Shown here piece by piece: positions 45,721 to 54,481 of a stretch of 64,000 bases of DNA. Source of the DNA: Chlamydiifrater phoenicopteri (GTDB taxonomy: Bacteria; Chlamydiota; Chlamydiia; Chlamydiales; Chlamydiaceae); contig NZ_LR777658.1 in assembly GCF_902807005.1 (NCBI RefSeq), positions 992,001 to 1,056,000 on the forward strand, written 5' to 3'. How positions within the stretch are numbered: the first letter of the stretch is position 1; each line of letters opens with the position of its first letter. Under the pieces are notes generated by a model, which saw only the letters and a list, made by a program, of their open reading frames with translations, was not told where the DNA came from and ran no database searches. Position numbers and translations under genes: made by a program.

Positions 45721-45829
45721 GGTGGGATCAAAAATCAGTGTTCTTTTTAAGTTCGGGTTGTAGTAGATAGGAGAATTTTAAACTCTAGACGATGATCCTA
45801 GCAGATTTTTATTATAGATCCAAGGTTGT

Positions 45830-45851
45830 TTTGTTAAAAATTTTTAACAAA
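45830..45851. promoter_or_regulatory. 22-bp perfect palindrome between exbB and dsbD
   Basis: TTTGTTAAAAA followed directly by its reverse complement TTTTTAACAAA. It lies in a divergent intergenic region, ~110 nt from the exbB start and ~75 nt from the dsbD start. It may be an operator for a dimeric regulator, but AT-rich sequence makes such symmetry less surprising. Confidence 0.4.
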
Positions 45852-45925
45852 CTAAATCTAGAAGTGGCTTTTATTATAAAATCAAACAATAATAGATGGT
45901 TCTGTCCTTATTTAAATAGTAAATT

Positions 45926-48061
45926 ATGTCTAAAATAAAACCTTTTTTAGCAGTGTTCTGGGGCCTCCTCTTCGCTCTTCCTCAGGGATCTCAAGGGAAA
46001 GAGGGGCTTATTACGCAAACAAAAGCCTCTAGGGCAGCCCTGATTTCAGAATCAGCTCATATTTCTGAAACGCAGCCCTTCCATTTGGCCGTGAAGTTGA
46101 AAGTGCCCGAAGGGGGACATATTTACTGGAAAAATCCTGGGGAAATAGGGCAACCTCTGGAAATTTCTTGGAACGTTCCCCCAGAGTTCCGTATTGCCGA
46201 AGAGTTTTGGCCTTGCCCAGAAATTTTTAAAGAGGCAGATATAACTAGTTATGGGTATACAGGCTCTATTCTAGTTATAGCAAAAGTCGTCCCTACACAA
46301 AAACTAATAGAAGGTAAACACTACTCTTTTAAAGCAAAAGCTAACTGGCTGGCTTGCATCGATAGTTGTGAGCCCGAAGAAGCCGAAATGCAGCTATTCT
46401 TACAGGCATCCTCCTTAGCTCCTAAGCTCAACAATGAGAGTGCGGCTGATTTTGCTCAGACACTTTTATCCTTACCTCGAGCAATCGACGAAGAAAAAGA
46501 GTCTCTAGTAGCTTTTAGAGAAGAAGAAAAAATCACTATTCTTTTGCAGAGTTCGATAGCTTCTAAAATCTGTGGAGCAGAATTTATTCCAGAAACAAAA
46601 GATCTAGCTGTAGATTATTCTAGTGAGCAACAGTTTTCTTCTAAAGGAGAAGAAAAGTTTTCTTTGATCGTGAAAACAACCCCTGGAGTTGAGCAGATTC
46701 CTTTCATTAAAGGGGTTTTGTTATTAAAAGATGAAAGCGGCAATGTTGCTCAAGCGCTAGCTGTGAATACAAGTTTTGATGAAAAAATTCCTGGACTGTC
46801 TGATACGACTGATCTGGTTTCTTCTTCTTTTCTACTTGTTCTAATTTCCGCTTTCCTAGGCGGCCTTTTGTTAAACATAATGCCCTGCGTTTTACCTTTG
46901 ATAACACTCAAAGTATATGGGTTAGTGAAGTCATCAGGAGAGCATCATCGTTCTGTAGTAAAAAATAGCTTAGCGTTTGTTTTTGGAGTTGTCGGGTGCT
47001 TCTGGGTTTTAGGCCTAGTGGCGGCCTCGCTGAAATTTCTCGGGCATAATGTTGGATGGGGATTCCAGTTGCAAGAGCCTACCTTTCTGATGATTCTCAT
47101 TTTGTCTGTGTTTTTATTTGCTTTGAGCTCTCTAGGATTATTTGAATTGGGAACTATTTTTGTTAACCTAGGAAGTCATTATGAGTCTTCTCACAGGCGC
47201 TCCGGTTATGCCGGCGCCTTTTTCAATGGGGTGCTTGCTACACTAATAACGACTCCTTGTACGGGCCCCTTCCTTGGATCTGTTCTTGGGTTAGTAATGT
47301 CTCTATCAGTCTTCAAACAAATGAGTATTTTTACCTGTATGGGACTAGGGATGTCTTCTCCGTACCTCCTATTGGCTTTATTCCCCAAATTATTATCGTT
47401 CCTGCCTAAACCCGGGGCTTGGATGGGAACATTTAAACAAATTACCGGGTTTTTACTGATGGCCACCGCCGTCTGGTTGATATGGGTTTTTGGTTTGGAG
47501 ACAAGCATAGAAGCTGTCAATTTGCTGCTAGCAGCTCTTCTCATTGCTGCTTTTGCTGTGTGGGTTTTAGGTAGATGGGGCACTCCAGTAACTCCAAAGA
47601 AGAAAAGACTCTTAGCAATCAGTACTGCTCTTGTGATATTGGGGCTTTCTTTGTTCTTAGGGGTAAGGGCTTCTTGGTCTACGGGAAACGACGCCGTCGC
47701 GCCAATTTTTTCTATCAATGGTTGGGAAAAGTTCTCGAGAGAAAAGGTGGATAAATATCAAAATCAGGGTCGTGGAGTTTTTGTTCATTTTACTGCTAAG
47801 TGGTGTATCACCTGTCAGGTAAACAAACCTATATTGCACGCTCCTGGAGTGCAGCAATTCTTCAAAAGTCGTAATATTGCAACCCTGGAAGCCGACTGGA
47901 CAAAGAAAGATCCCGCCGTTACGGAGGAATTAGCTCGATTGGGTCGGGCCAGTGTTCCTACGTATGTCTACTATCCCCCAGGAAAAAATTCGAAGCCGAT
48001 TCTTTTGCCTCAAAATATTTCTCAAAAAATTATCGAGACCTCTATAGATTCTGTGTCTTAA
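45926..48061 (+). CDS. dsbD: DsbD-type thiol:disulfide interchange protein
   Basis: 711 residues. After a signal peptide comes a periplasmic domain (to ~residue 290) containing WLACIDSCEPEEAEM. The transmembrane DsbD-beta/CcdA domain has paired cysteines in NIMPCVLPLITLK and TTPCTGPFLGSVLG and eight or so membrane helices. The C-terminal thioredoxin-like domain carries FTAKWCITCQVNK. It carries electrons from cytoplasmic thioredoxin to periplasmic substrates. This matters in Chlamydia, whose elementary-body envelope is cross-linked by disulfides, including those of MOMP. CT595 family. Confidence 0.94.
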   Translation: MSKIKPFLAVFWGLLFALPQGSQGKEGLITQTKASRAALISESAHISETQPFHLAVKLKVPEGGHIYWKNPGEIGQPLEISWNVPPEFRIAEEFWPCPEIFKEADITSYGYTGSILVIAKVVPTQKLIEGKHYSFKAKANWLACIDSCEPEEAEMQLFLQASSLAPKLNNESAADFAQTLLSLPRAIDEEKESLVAFREEEKITILLQSSIASKICGAEFIPETKDLAVDYSSEQQFSSKGEEKFSLIVKTTPGVEQIPFIKGVLLLKDESGNVAQALAVNTSFDEKIPGLSDTTDLVSSSFLLVLISAFLGGLLLNIMPCVLPLITLKVYGLVKSSGEHHRSVVKNSLAFVFGVVGCFWVLGLVAASLKFLGHNVGWGFQLQEPTFLMILILSVFLFALSSLGLFELGTIFVNLGSHYESSHRRSGYAGAFFNGVLATLITTPCTGPFLGSVLGLVMSLSVFKQMSIFTCMGLGMSSPYLLLALFPKLLSFLPKPGAWMGTFKQITGFLLMATAVWLIWVFGLETSIEAVNLLLAALLIAAFAVWVLGRWGTPVTPKKKRLLAISTALVILGLSLFLGVRASWSTGNDAVAPIFSINGWEKFSREKVDKYQNQGRGVFVHFTAKWCITCQVNKPILHAPGVQQFFKSRNIATLEADWTKKDPAVTEELARLGRASVPTYVYYPPGKNSKPILLPQNISQKIIETSIDSVS

Positions 48062-48165
48062 GGGAAGGTTTTAGTAGTTTTATTTATTGGAAATAAGGTA
48101 GCTTGAAGGGCCTTTTCTGGCGCTTCGTAGGAAAAACAAGGCCGGAGTAACAACGGAAGGATTAT

Positions 48166-48945
48166 ATGTCTCTCATAGATGCCCACCTTCATTTGGCTGA
48201 TGAATCTTTTCAAAATGATATTCGAGAGGTGTTGTCTCGAGCAGAAGAAGGCGGGATAGCAACGCTTCTCAACGTCTCCACCACGCAGCAGGAATTGTGC
48301 AACGCTTTTCACTATGCGGAAACAACTCCAAATATAACCTTTCTTCACGCAGCGGGGACTCCTCCTCAAGATGCTTTAGGTGATATAGAGGCAGACTTTG
48401 ATTTTTTTGCTAAAGCCGCAAAGGAAGGTAAGCTGGTAGCTGTTGGAGAGGTCGGGTTAGACTATGGCTTCGTCCAAAATGATCAAGAAAAAGCACGTCA
48501 GCAAGAAGTTTTTAAAAGATATTTGTCTTTAGCTATAGAATGTGCTTTGCCACCGGTAATTCATTGCAGAAATGCTTTTGAAGATTTTTTCTCCATACTA
48601 GATTCTGATTATAGAAACGGCCGACCGGGAATGTTGCACTGTTTCACAGGGTCTTCTGAAGAGGCTGCGGAGCTAGTTAAGAGAGGATGGTACATATCTA
48701 TCAGCGGTATAGTCACTTTTAAAAATGCAGAGTCTTTACGGGAGGTTTTGCGTACACTGCCTTTGGAGCAGCTCTTGATAGAAACAGATGCTCCCTACCT
48801 CGCTCCTGTCCCTTTTCGTGGGAAAAAAAATGAACCTTCGTTTATTCGTCATACCTTTGAAAAAATTTCCTCTTTGAAGGGCGTTCCAGTTTCTGAATTG
48901 GCCAACATAGTAAAAGCCAACATGCATCAGATGCTTTCTTCTTGA
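48166..48945 (+). CDS. tatD: TatD-family metal-dependent hydrolase (DNase)
   Basis: 259 residues. Metal ligands appear in LIDAHLHLADES, VAVGEVGLDYGF, PPVIHCRNAFEDF, GMLHCFTGSSEEA and LLIETDAPYLAPVPFRGKKN. TatD proteins are 3'-5' exonucleases acting on DNA, possibly in repair. GGAAGG precedes the ATG. CT594 family. Confidence 0.92.
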   Translation: MSLIDAHLHLADESFQNDIREVLSRAEEGGIATLLNVSTTQQELCNAFHYAETTPNITFLHAAGTPPQDALGDIEADFDFFAKAAKEGKLVAVGEVGLDYGFVQNDQEKARQQEVFKRYLSLAIECALPPVIHCRNAFEDFFSILDSDYRNGRPGMLHCFTGSSEEAAELVKRGWYISISGIVTFKNAESLREVLRTLPLEQLLIETDAPYLAPVPFRGKKNEPSFIRHTFEKISSLKGVPVSELANIVKANMHQMLSS

Positions 48946-49050
48946 AAAGCTAAAATTTTTTTGAGCAAAAGAACCTTTTATTAAATTTTTCTTACAAATT
49001 TTTCTATTTTCAGCTTATCTTGAAGAAATAATTTGATGCAGGAGATTTTG

Positions 49051-49908
49051 ATGTATGAAAAAAGTAAGAAACCTAGCTTAACCAGCGGCCGGTTTTCTTT
49101 TTTCTTAAGAGTCCTTCACTCAATTTCTGGAATAGCGTTTACTTTTTTTCTTTGTGAACACCTTCTTACAAATTTTTTAGCCTCCTCTTTAGGGGGCGGA
49201 GGCAAATTTTTTGTTGCTCTTGTTGATAGGTTCCATTCTATTCCCGGGTTGAAGTTCATAGAAATTTGCTGCTTGGCATTACCTTTCGGAATACACGCTG
49301 TTATCGGCATAGTCTACGCCATTAATGGGAAATTTAATATTTATAGCAGAGATGGAAGCTCTCCTGCTTGTAACTTTGCTAGAAATCACGCTTACGTATG
49401 GCAACGCATCACAGCATGGGTGCTTCTATTGTCTGTAGGGCTTCATGTAATTCATATGCGGTTTGTTTTATATCCATCTAAAGTAGAATGGAGCGGGAAG
49501 ACTTATTATGCTGTCAAAGCTCTTGGAAGACAGGTTGTTCCAACTGTGGGAAGGGGGGCAGAGTATCATGTATTGGTTCAAAAACAAAGATTAGCGCTTC
49601 CGCACGAGTTAGAGGAAAATCTGGCTAATGAAACCGTGTTAATCTTGACTTCTAGTGCAGGAAAGGCTTTCCACTATATTGTTAAAAAGGCCCTATCGTC
49701 GCTGTGGGTGGCCATACTTTATACTGTGCTTGTTTTAGCCTCAGTTTTCCATGGGTTTAATGGCTTGTGGACGTTCTGCTCACGCTGGGGAATAGTTGAG
49801 ACAGATAAGCAACAGAAAATTTTGCGTCTGGGCATTTATGGTTTGATCATTCCTTTGTTTTCTTTTCTTGGTGTATACACCGTTTGGAATTTGTATTTTT
49901 CATTCTAA
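49051..49908 (+). CDS. sdhC: Succinate dehydrogenase cytochrome b subunit
   Basis: About 285 residues in the B. subtilis-type SdhC fold. The hydrophobic segments include SGIAFTFFLCEHLLTNFLAS, FIEICCLALPFGIHAVIGIV, RITAWVLLLSVGLHVIHMRF, SSLWVAILYTVLVLASVFHG and GLIIPLFSFLGVYTVWNLYF, with several histidines placed to bind two haems. The frame opens earlier (49033), but GGAG six nt before the ATG at 49051 marks MYEKSKKPS as the start. It anchors SdhAB in the inner membrane. CT593 family. Confidence 0.9.
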   Translation: MYEKSKKPSLTSGRFSFFLRVLHSISGIAFTFFLCEHLLTNFLASSLGGGGKFFVALVDRFHSIPGLKFIEICCLALPFGIHAVIGIVYAINGKFNIYSRDGSSPACNFARNHAYVWQRITAWVLLLSVGLHVIHMRFVLYPSKVEWSGKTYYAVKALGRQVVPTVGRGAEYHVLVQKQRLALPHELEENLANETVLILTSSAGKAFHYIVKKALSSLWVAILYTVLVLASVFHGFNGLWTFCSRWGIVETDKQQKILRLGIYGLIIPLFSFLGVYTVWNLYFSF

Positions 49909-49923
49909 GTAAAAAGGCTTGTT

Positions 49924-51810
49924 ATGGGAAGAAGTGGTAGAGTTATCGTTGTCGGAGGAGGTCTAGCAGGGCTGTCTGCAGCGATAAAGTTAGCAGATGC
50001 CGGATTGCTGGTAGAAATCATTTCTTTAACTAAAGTCAAAAGGTCGCACTCTGTCTGTGCTCAAGGTGGTATTAATGCCGCTGTTAATCTCAAAGAAGGA
50101 GAGGAAGATTCCCCTTATAGGCATGCTTATGACACGATAAAAGGCGGAGACTTTCTTGCTGACCAACCTCCTGTTTTGGAAATGTGCTTGGCGGCACCCA
50201 GAATCATTAAAATGCTAGATAACTGGGGATGTCCTTTCAACAGAAACGCTAAAGGAGAATTGGATGTTCGACGCTTCGGCGGCACTCTTTATAGTCGAAC
50301 GGTTTTTTGTGGAGCCTCCACAGGCCAACAGTTGATGTACACTCTGGATGAACAGGTAAGGCGAAGGGAAGTCGCTGGAAGTGTCACTAAAAGAGAAAAT
50401 CATGAATTCGTCAGATTGGTAATGGATGATTCTGGACGAGCTTGTGGCGTTGTCCTCATGAATTTATTCAATAATCGATTGGAAGTATTACCCGCAGACG
50501 CTGTTGTTATAGCCACTGGAGGGCCTGGTGTAATATTTCGTCTGTCAACGAATTCTGTTTTTTGTACAGGATCTGCAAATGGAAAGTTATTTATGCAGGG
50601 AATGCACTATGCTAATCCCGAATTTATTCAAATTCATCCCTCAGCTATTCCTGGAAAGGATAAGCTGCGTCTAATATCTGAGTCTGTTCGAGGGGAAGGA
50701 GGAAGAGTTTGGGTCCCTGGAGATGCTTCGAAAACTTTATTGTTCCCTGATGGATCACAAAGAGCTTGTGGTCAAACGGGACAGCCGTGGTATTTCTTGG
50801 AAGAAATGTATCCCGCCTACGGAAATTTAGTTAGCAGGGACGTAGGAGCCAGAGCTATTTTGCAAGTATGCGAAGCAGGAATGGGTATTGGCGGCGGGCA
50901 AGAAGTATTCTTAGATGTTACACATCTTCCAGAAGCAAACAGGAAAAAGCTGGAAGCCGTTTTGGAGATTTATAGGAAATTTACAGGAGAAGATCCCAAC
51001 AAGACTCCAATGCGTATATTCCCTGCGGTGCACTACTCTATGGGGGGAGCTTGGGTAGACTGGCCTGCTGCAGACGATCCTGATAGGAACTCTCGCTACC
51101 GGCATATGACAAATTTGGTAGGATGTTTTAACTGTGGGGAATCGGACTTTTTATATCATGGTGCTAACCGGTTGGGAGCCAATTCGTTGCTGTCCTGTAT
51201 TTATGCAGGATTATTAGCAGGAGACGAAGTAGCAACTTTCATCAAAGATAAAGGCTGTCAAGACAAAGTCTCTTCTACAGTTTTTGAAAAAGCTCTTATG
51301 GAAGAAAGAGAGCACAATGAGCAGTTATTGAGAAATCAAGGAAAAGAAAATGTCTTCAAACTGCACGAAGAGATAGCAGACCTCATGGTAAGAAATGTTA
51401 CTGTGAAAAGAAATAACAAAGACTTAAAGGAAACTCTCGAGAAACTTAAAGAGTTTCGTGAGAGATTCAATAATATAAGAATTCAAGATTCTTCAAAATT
51501 TGCCAATAAAACATTTCATTTTGCCAAGAGGCTAAAGCCTATGCTCGAACTGGCTTTAGCTATTACCAAAGGCGCTTTACTAAGAAATGAGTTTAGAGGC
51601 TCTCATTTTAAACCAGAATTTCCTGAGCGCGACGATAAAAATTGGTTGAAAACAACAGTAGCCAGTTATTCTCCCGACGAGCCATCTATTTCCTATGTTG
51701 CCGTAGACATAAGACATGTTGCCCCAGCTCTTAGAGATTATACGAAAGGGAATAAAGGAGAAAAAATAGAATTAATGAACGTGCCCCAAAACATAAAGCT
51801 GCCTGTGTAG
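49924..51810 (+). CDS. sdhA: Succinate dehydrogenase flavoprotein subunit
   Basis: 628 residues. FAD dinucleotide fold VIVVGGGLAGLSAAIKLADA; KRSHSVCAQGGINAAVN contains the flavin-linked His; catalytic region HPSAIPGKDKLRLISESVRG and EGGRVWVP. C-terminal SdhA motifs include PAVHYSMGGAWVD and NRLGANSLLSCIYAG. It oxidises succinate to fumarate and passes electrons to quinone. Length and motifs are those of the Bacillus/epsilon-type enzyme. CT592 family. Confidence 0.96.
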   Translation: MGRSGRVIVVGGGLAGLSAAIKLADAGLLVEIISLTKVKRSHSVCAQGGINAAVNLKEGEEDSPYRHAYDTIKGGDFLADQPPVLEMCLAAPRIIKMLDNWGCPFNRNAKGELDVRRFGGTLYSRTVFCGASTGQQLMYTLDEQVRRREVAGSVTKRENHEFVRLVMDDSGRACGVVLMNLFNNRLEVLPADAVVIATGGPGVIFRLSTNSVFCTGSANGKLFMQGMHYANPEFIQIHPSAIPGKDKLRLISESVRGEGGRVWVPGDASKTLLFPDGSQRACGQTGQPWYFLEEMYPAYGNLVSRDVGARAILQVCEAGMGIGGGQEVFLDVTHLPEANRKKLEAVLEIYRKFTGEDPNKTPMRIFPAVHYSMGGAWVDWPAADDPDRNSRYRHMTNLVGCFNCGESDFLYHGANRLGANSLLSCIYAGLLAGDEVATFIKDKGCQDKVSSTVFEKALMEEREHNEQLLRNQGKENVFKLHEEIADLMVRNVTVKRNNKDLKETLEKLKEFRERFNNIRIQDSSKFANKTFHFAKRLKPMLELALAITKGALLRNEFRGSHFKPEFPERDDKNWLKTTVASYSPDEPSISYVAVDIRHVAPALRDYTKGNKGEKIELMNVPQNIKLPV

Positions 51811-51819
51811 GAGGATCTT

Positions 51820-52605
51820 TTGAGTAACGGAAGTTTTTCACGAATGTTTATATTAAAAGTTTTTCGAGGAACACCAGGGCATCAATTTTGGGAAAAGTTT
51901 TCTCTACCGTTACGGCCTGGGGAAAATGTTATCAGCGCATTAATGGAAATAGAAAAAAATCCTATCAATATTGATGGGAAGCCCGTGGACCCCATCGTAT
52001 GGGAACAGGGATGCTTAGAAGATGTCTGTGGCTCCTGCTCGATGCTTATCAACGGAAAACCTTCTCAAGGATGCACAGCCCTGATCGCCAACTTATTAGA
52101 GGAAACTGGAACAGATACTGTTACGTTAGCACCCTTCACAAAGTTTCCGCTAATTCGAGATCTAATGGTCGATAGATCTGTCATGTTCGAAAACCTCAAG
52201 AAAGTTCAAGGATGGGTGGAAAATGCTGTCGAAGGAGACAATTATGGTGTTTCCGTATCCCAAGAGCAACAGGATCTAATGTACACGTTATCCACTTGTA
52301 TGACTTGCGGCTGTTGTGCCGAAGCTTGTCCGCAGGTGCACGATGATTCAGATTTTATAGGGCCCGCACCAATCTCCCAAGCAAGGCTGTTTAACACCTA
52401 TCCAGGAGACAGAAAAGCTAAAAAGCGTTTGAAAATTTTGGCTGGGAAAGGAGGGCTAGAGGGGTGTGGGCAAGCACAAAATTGTGTGCGTGTCTGTCCA
52501 AAAAAGCTGCCTTTAACAGAAAGTATTTCTGCTATGGGAAAAGCCGTTTTGAAACACGAATTTTTTTCTTTCTTCGCCTCTTTCTTTAGAAAGAAGAAAA
52601 AGTAA
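51820..52605 (+). CDS. sdhB: Succinate dehydrogenase iron-sulfur subunit
   Basis: 261 residues. TTG start, supported by GGAGG a few nt upstream. The 2Fe-2S site is CLEDVCGSCSMLINGKPSQG plus CTAL. The other clusters are TLSTCMTCGCCAEACPQV and CGQAQNCVRVCPKKLPLTES. It completes sdhCAB. The C terminus is a hydrophobic and Lys-rich tail (HEFFSFFASFFRKKKK). The stop lies only 12 nt from the first MOMP cassette, which is convergent; in C. trachomatis I recall sdhB adjoining the CT590 gene, so the array is an insertion here. CT591 family. Confidence 0.95.
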   Translation: MSNGSFSRMFILKVFRGTPGHQFWEKFSLPLRPGENVISALMEIEKNPINIDGKPVDPIVWEQGCLEDVCGSCSMLINGKPSQGCTALIANLLEETGTDTVTLAPFTKFPLIRDLMVDRSVMFENLKKVQGWVENAVEGDNYGVSVSQEQQDLMYTLSTCMTCGCCAEACPQVHDDSDFIGPAPISQARLFNTYPGDRKAKKRLKILAGKGGLEGCGQAQNCVRVCPKKLPLTESISAMGKAVLKHEFFSFFASFFRKKKK

Positions 52606-53511
52606 ATCCTGTCCAGTAGACTTTAATTTATTCAAGGTGACGGATACTTGAGTTAAGACATCATCGTTTGCTGCAGGAGTTTGTCCTACTCCTAGTAAAG
52701 TGGGGTTCCAAGTCATTAAGTCTAACTTGTCTTTGTCAGCATCTAGTTGTGGTTGAGTTACGTAGGCTCCGTCGAAGTCTATTTTAGCTTTCGACCATTT
52801 AATGCCGACGTAGGGAGAGATAAAGTTAAGCCTATAAGTTAGAGCGAGTCCTACTTGCCATTCGCTGTAATTAGCAAAAATAGATTTAGCTTTGCTCATT
52901 TCTGGTGATTTTTCTGTTTGCAGATAAGGGAGAGGCAGCTTAGCTAATTCGCCAACAAATCCTTTAGGATGAGTAATGGAGAATTGAGCGACGTTGGAGA
53001 CGACGTTGAGTTGGGAGACCTGGGGTTTAGCTTGAGCATATTGGAATTCTGCTCCTAGAGTAGCACACCCACACTCCCAAAGAGCCCCTCTAGCACCGAT
53101 ACTCCAAGAGAATTCTGTGTCTGTATAGAGCTCTACGAAAGCGTTGGTAATATTGGCATTAGGGCGGGTTTTAGTTCCTCCTGGATCTGTTTCTTCTCCA
53201 ATCAATCCAATAAGATTAAAAGCAGCAGAAGAGCCTTTGATGTAGGTGTTAGTAGTGCCTAGGGTACAGAAGACATCGAAGCGATCCCAGATATTGAGAG
53301 CGAGGTAGCCTGCATTGGTATAGAGCTCGGATTGAGTCATGTTTTTATGAAGAGCCACATTTGTTCTTGGTTCGGCGTTGGAAACAGTTCCGACTGTGTT
53401 ATCTTCAACAACCGCAGCCATTCCTTGGAACATAGGGGGAACGTTAGTTTTAAGGAGTCTATTGAAGACGTAGTCGCCGAAGAAGCCCGCGCGTAAAGAG
53501 AGAGCGTGGGC
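52513..53511 (-). CDS. MOMP cassette C1 (truncated ompA; adjoins sdhB)
   Basis: Frame open from 53511 (after a TAA at 53512-53514); homology ends at KLKS near 52618, and the remaining open frame to 52513 is antisense sdhB, probably meaningless. First internal ATG is at 53433. Conserved MOMP blocks: ALNIWDRFDVFCTLGTTN, SWSIGARGALWECGCATLGA, EFQYAQAKPQVSQLNVVSN and YRLNFISPYVGIKWSKAKID. Variable segment 1 is AAVVEDNTVGTVSNAEPRTN, VS2 EETDPGGTKTRPNA, VS3 YLQTEKSPEMSKAKSIF, VS4 LLGVGQTPAANDD. VS3 is almost identical to that of C5. The hairpin at its upper edge (53485-53511) has one G-T wobble not seen in the other internal copies. Confidence 0.85.
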   Translation of the reverse strand, partial: AHALSLRAGFFGDYVFNRLLKTNVPPMFQGMAAVVEDNTVGTVSNAEPRTNVALHKNMTQSELYTNAGYLALNIWDRFDVFCTLGTTNTYIKGSSAAFNLIGLIGEETDPGGTKTRPNANITNAFVELYTDTEFSWSIGARGALWECGCATLGAEFQYAQAKPQVSQLNVVSNVAQFSITHPKGFVGELAKLPLPYLQTEKSPEMSKAKSIFANYSEWQVGLALTYRLNFISPYVGIKWSKAKIDFDGAYVTQPQLDADKDKLDLMTWNPTLLGVGQTPAANDDVLTQVSVTLNKLKSTGQDLLFLLSKERGEERKKFVFQNGFSHSRNTFC

Positions 53512-53578
53512 TTAAGAGGAAGGCTTTTCTTACAGAAAAGCCCATAGTAAGAAGCTTCTCTATTTTTAATAGAGAAGC
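53512..53578. repeat. Inter-cassette spacer C1/C2 with hairpins
   Basis: Hairpin 2: GGCTTTTCT (53522-53530), loop TAC, AGAAAAGCC. Hairpin 1: GCTTCTCTATT (53554-53564), loop TTT, AATAGAGAAGC (to 53578). Hairpin 3, GCCCGCGC/GCGTGGGC at 53485-53511, adjoins and reaches into the cassette edge. No promoter or gene seen. Confidence 0.85.
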
Positions 53579-54481
53579 TCATCCTCTAGACTTTAATTTA
53601 TTCAAGGTGACGGATACCTTTTTAAGTACGTCCTGACTTTTGTTGTCAGCGGTGGCTGTTAGATTATCTCCGGCAACAGTAGGATTCCAAGTAAGTAGAT
53701 CTAGTTTCTGTGTTTCTAATTGAGGTTGGGCAACATAGGCATTATCAAAATCAATTTTCGCTCTAGCCCACTTGATACCGATGTAGGGGGAGATAAAGTT
53801 GAGCCTATATGCTAAAGCTAGTCCTACCTGCCATTCATTGTAGTTTGCAGAAACAGACTTTGCTTTTGTTAAATCTGGAGTGGTAGAAGTATTTTTAGTG
53901 GGTAATGGCAGAGTTCTATCATCACCAACAAAACCTTTAGGGTGAGTGATGGAGAATTGAGCGACGTTAGAGACGACATTAAGTTGAGAGACTTGAGGTT
54001 TTGCTTGGGCATATTGGAATTCAGTTCCAAGGGTAGCACAGCCACATTCCCAGAGGGCGCCTCTAGCGCCGATGCTCCAAGAAAATTCCGCATCAGTGTA
54101 GAGTTCTACAAAGGCATTGCCTACGGATACATTTGGGACAGCAGCAGTTGCTGCGGCATCCGTATCTGTATTCCCGTATAACCCCACAAGATTAAATGCA
54201 GCCGAAGATCCTTTGATATAGGCGTTGGTAGTGCCCAGGGTGCAGAAGATATCGAAGCGATCCCAGATATTGAGAGCAAAGTATCCAGCGTTAGTATAGA
54301 GCTCGGATTGGGTCATATTTTTGTGGAGGGCTATATTAGGCCGCTCTTTTGCTGTAAAGCTGCCAGAAGTTGTGTCAGAATCTTCATCTGACATAGAGAA
54401 TGTGGGGGGAACATTAGTTTTAAGGAGTCTATTGAAGACGTAGTCGCCGAAGAAGCCCGCGCGTAAAGAGAGAGCGCGGGC
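53579..54481 (-). CDS. MOMP cassette C2 (truncated ompA)
   Basis: Open from 54481, immediately after a TAA at 54482-54484, to a TGA at 53579-53581 following KLKSRG. The first internal ATG (54394) lacks a Shine-Dalgarno. VS1 SDEDSDTTSGSFTAKERPN, VS2 GNTDTDAAATAAVPNVSV, VS3 PTKNTSTTPDLTKAKSVS, VS4 VAGDNLTATADNKSQD. Constant blocks match the other copies almost word for word (FELYT-type VELYTDAEFSW, WECGCATLGTEFQYAQAKPQ). The upper neighbour C3 is in the same reading frame, separated only by the single TAA. Confidence 0.85.
   Translation of the reverse strand, partial: ARALSLRAGFFGDYVFNRLLKTNVPPTFSMSDEDSDTTSGSFTAKERPNIALHKNMTQSELYTNAGYFALNIWDRFDIFCTLGTTNAYIKGSSAAFNLVGLYGNTDTDAAATAAVPNVSVGNAFVELYTDAEFSWSIGARGALWECGCATLGTEFQYAQAKPQVSQLNVVSNVAQFSITHPKGFVGDDRTLPLPTKNTSTTPDLTKAKSVSANYNEWQVGLALAYRLNFISPYIGIKWARAKIDFDNAYVAQPQLETQKLDLLTWNPTVAGDNLTATADNKSQDVLKKVSVTLNKLKSRG

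Noticed and set aside
52513-52617. Last 35 codons of the C1 open frame
   Set aside because: This part is the antisense of the sdhB 3' end; MOMP homology stops at KLKS near 52618.
53337-53582. Open frame starting ATGAGCTTCTCTATT across the spacer between cassettes (similar frames at 57263-57460 and 55297-55620)
   Set aside because: It repeats only because the spacer and the 63-bp edge box are repeated. It runs in the wrong frame through MOMP coding sequence and has no recognisable product; the tail at 55297-55620 is the C4 cassette end read out of frame into C3.
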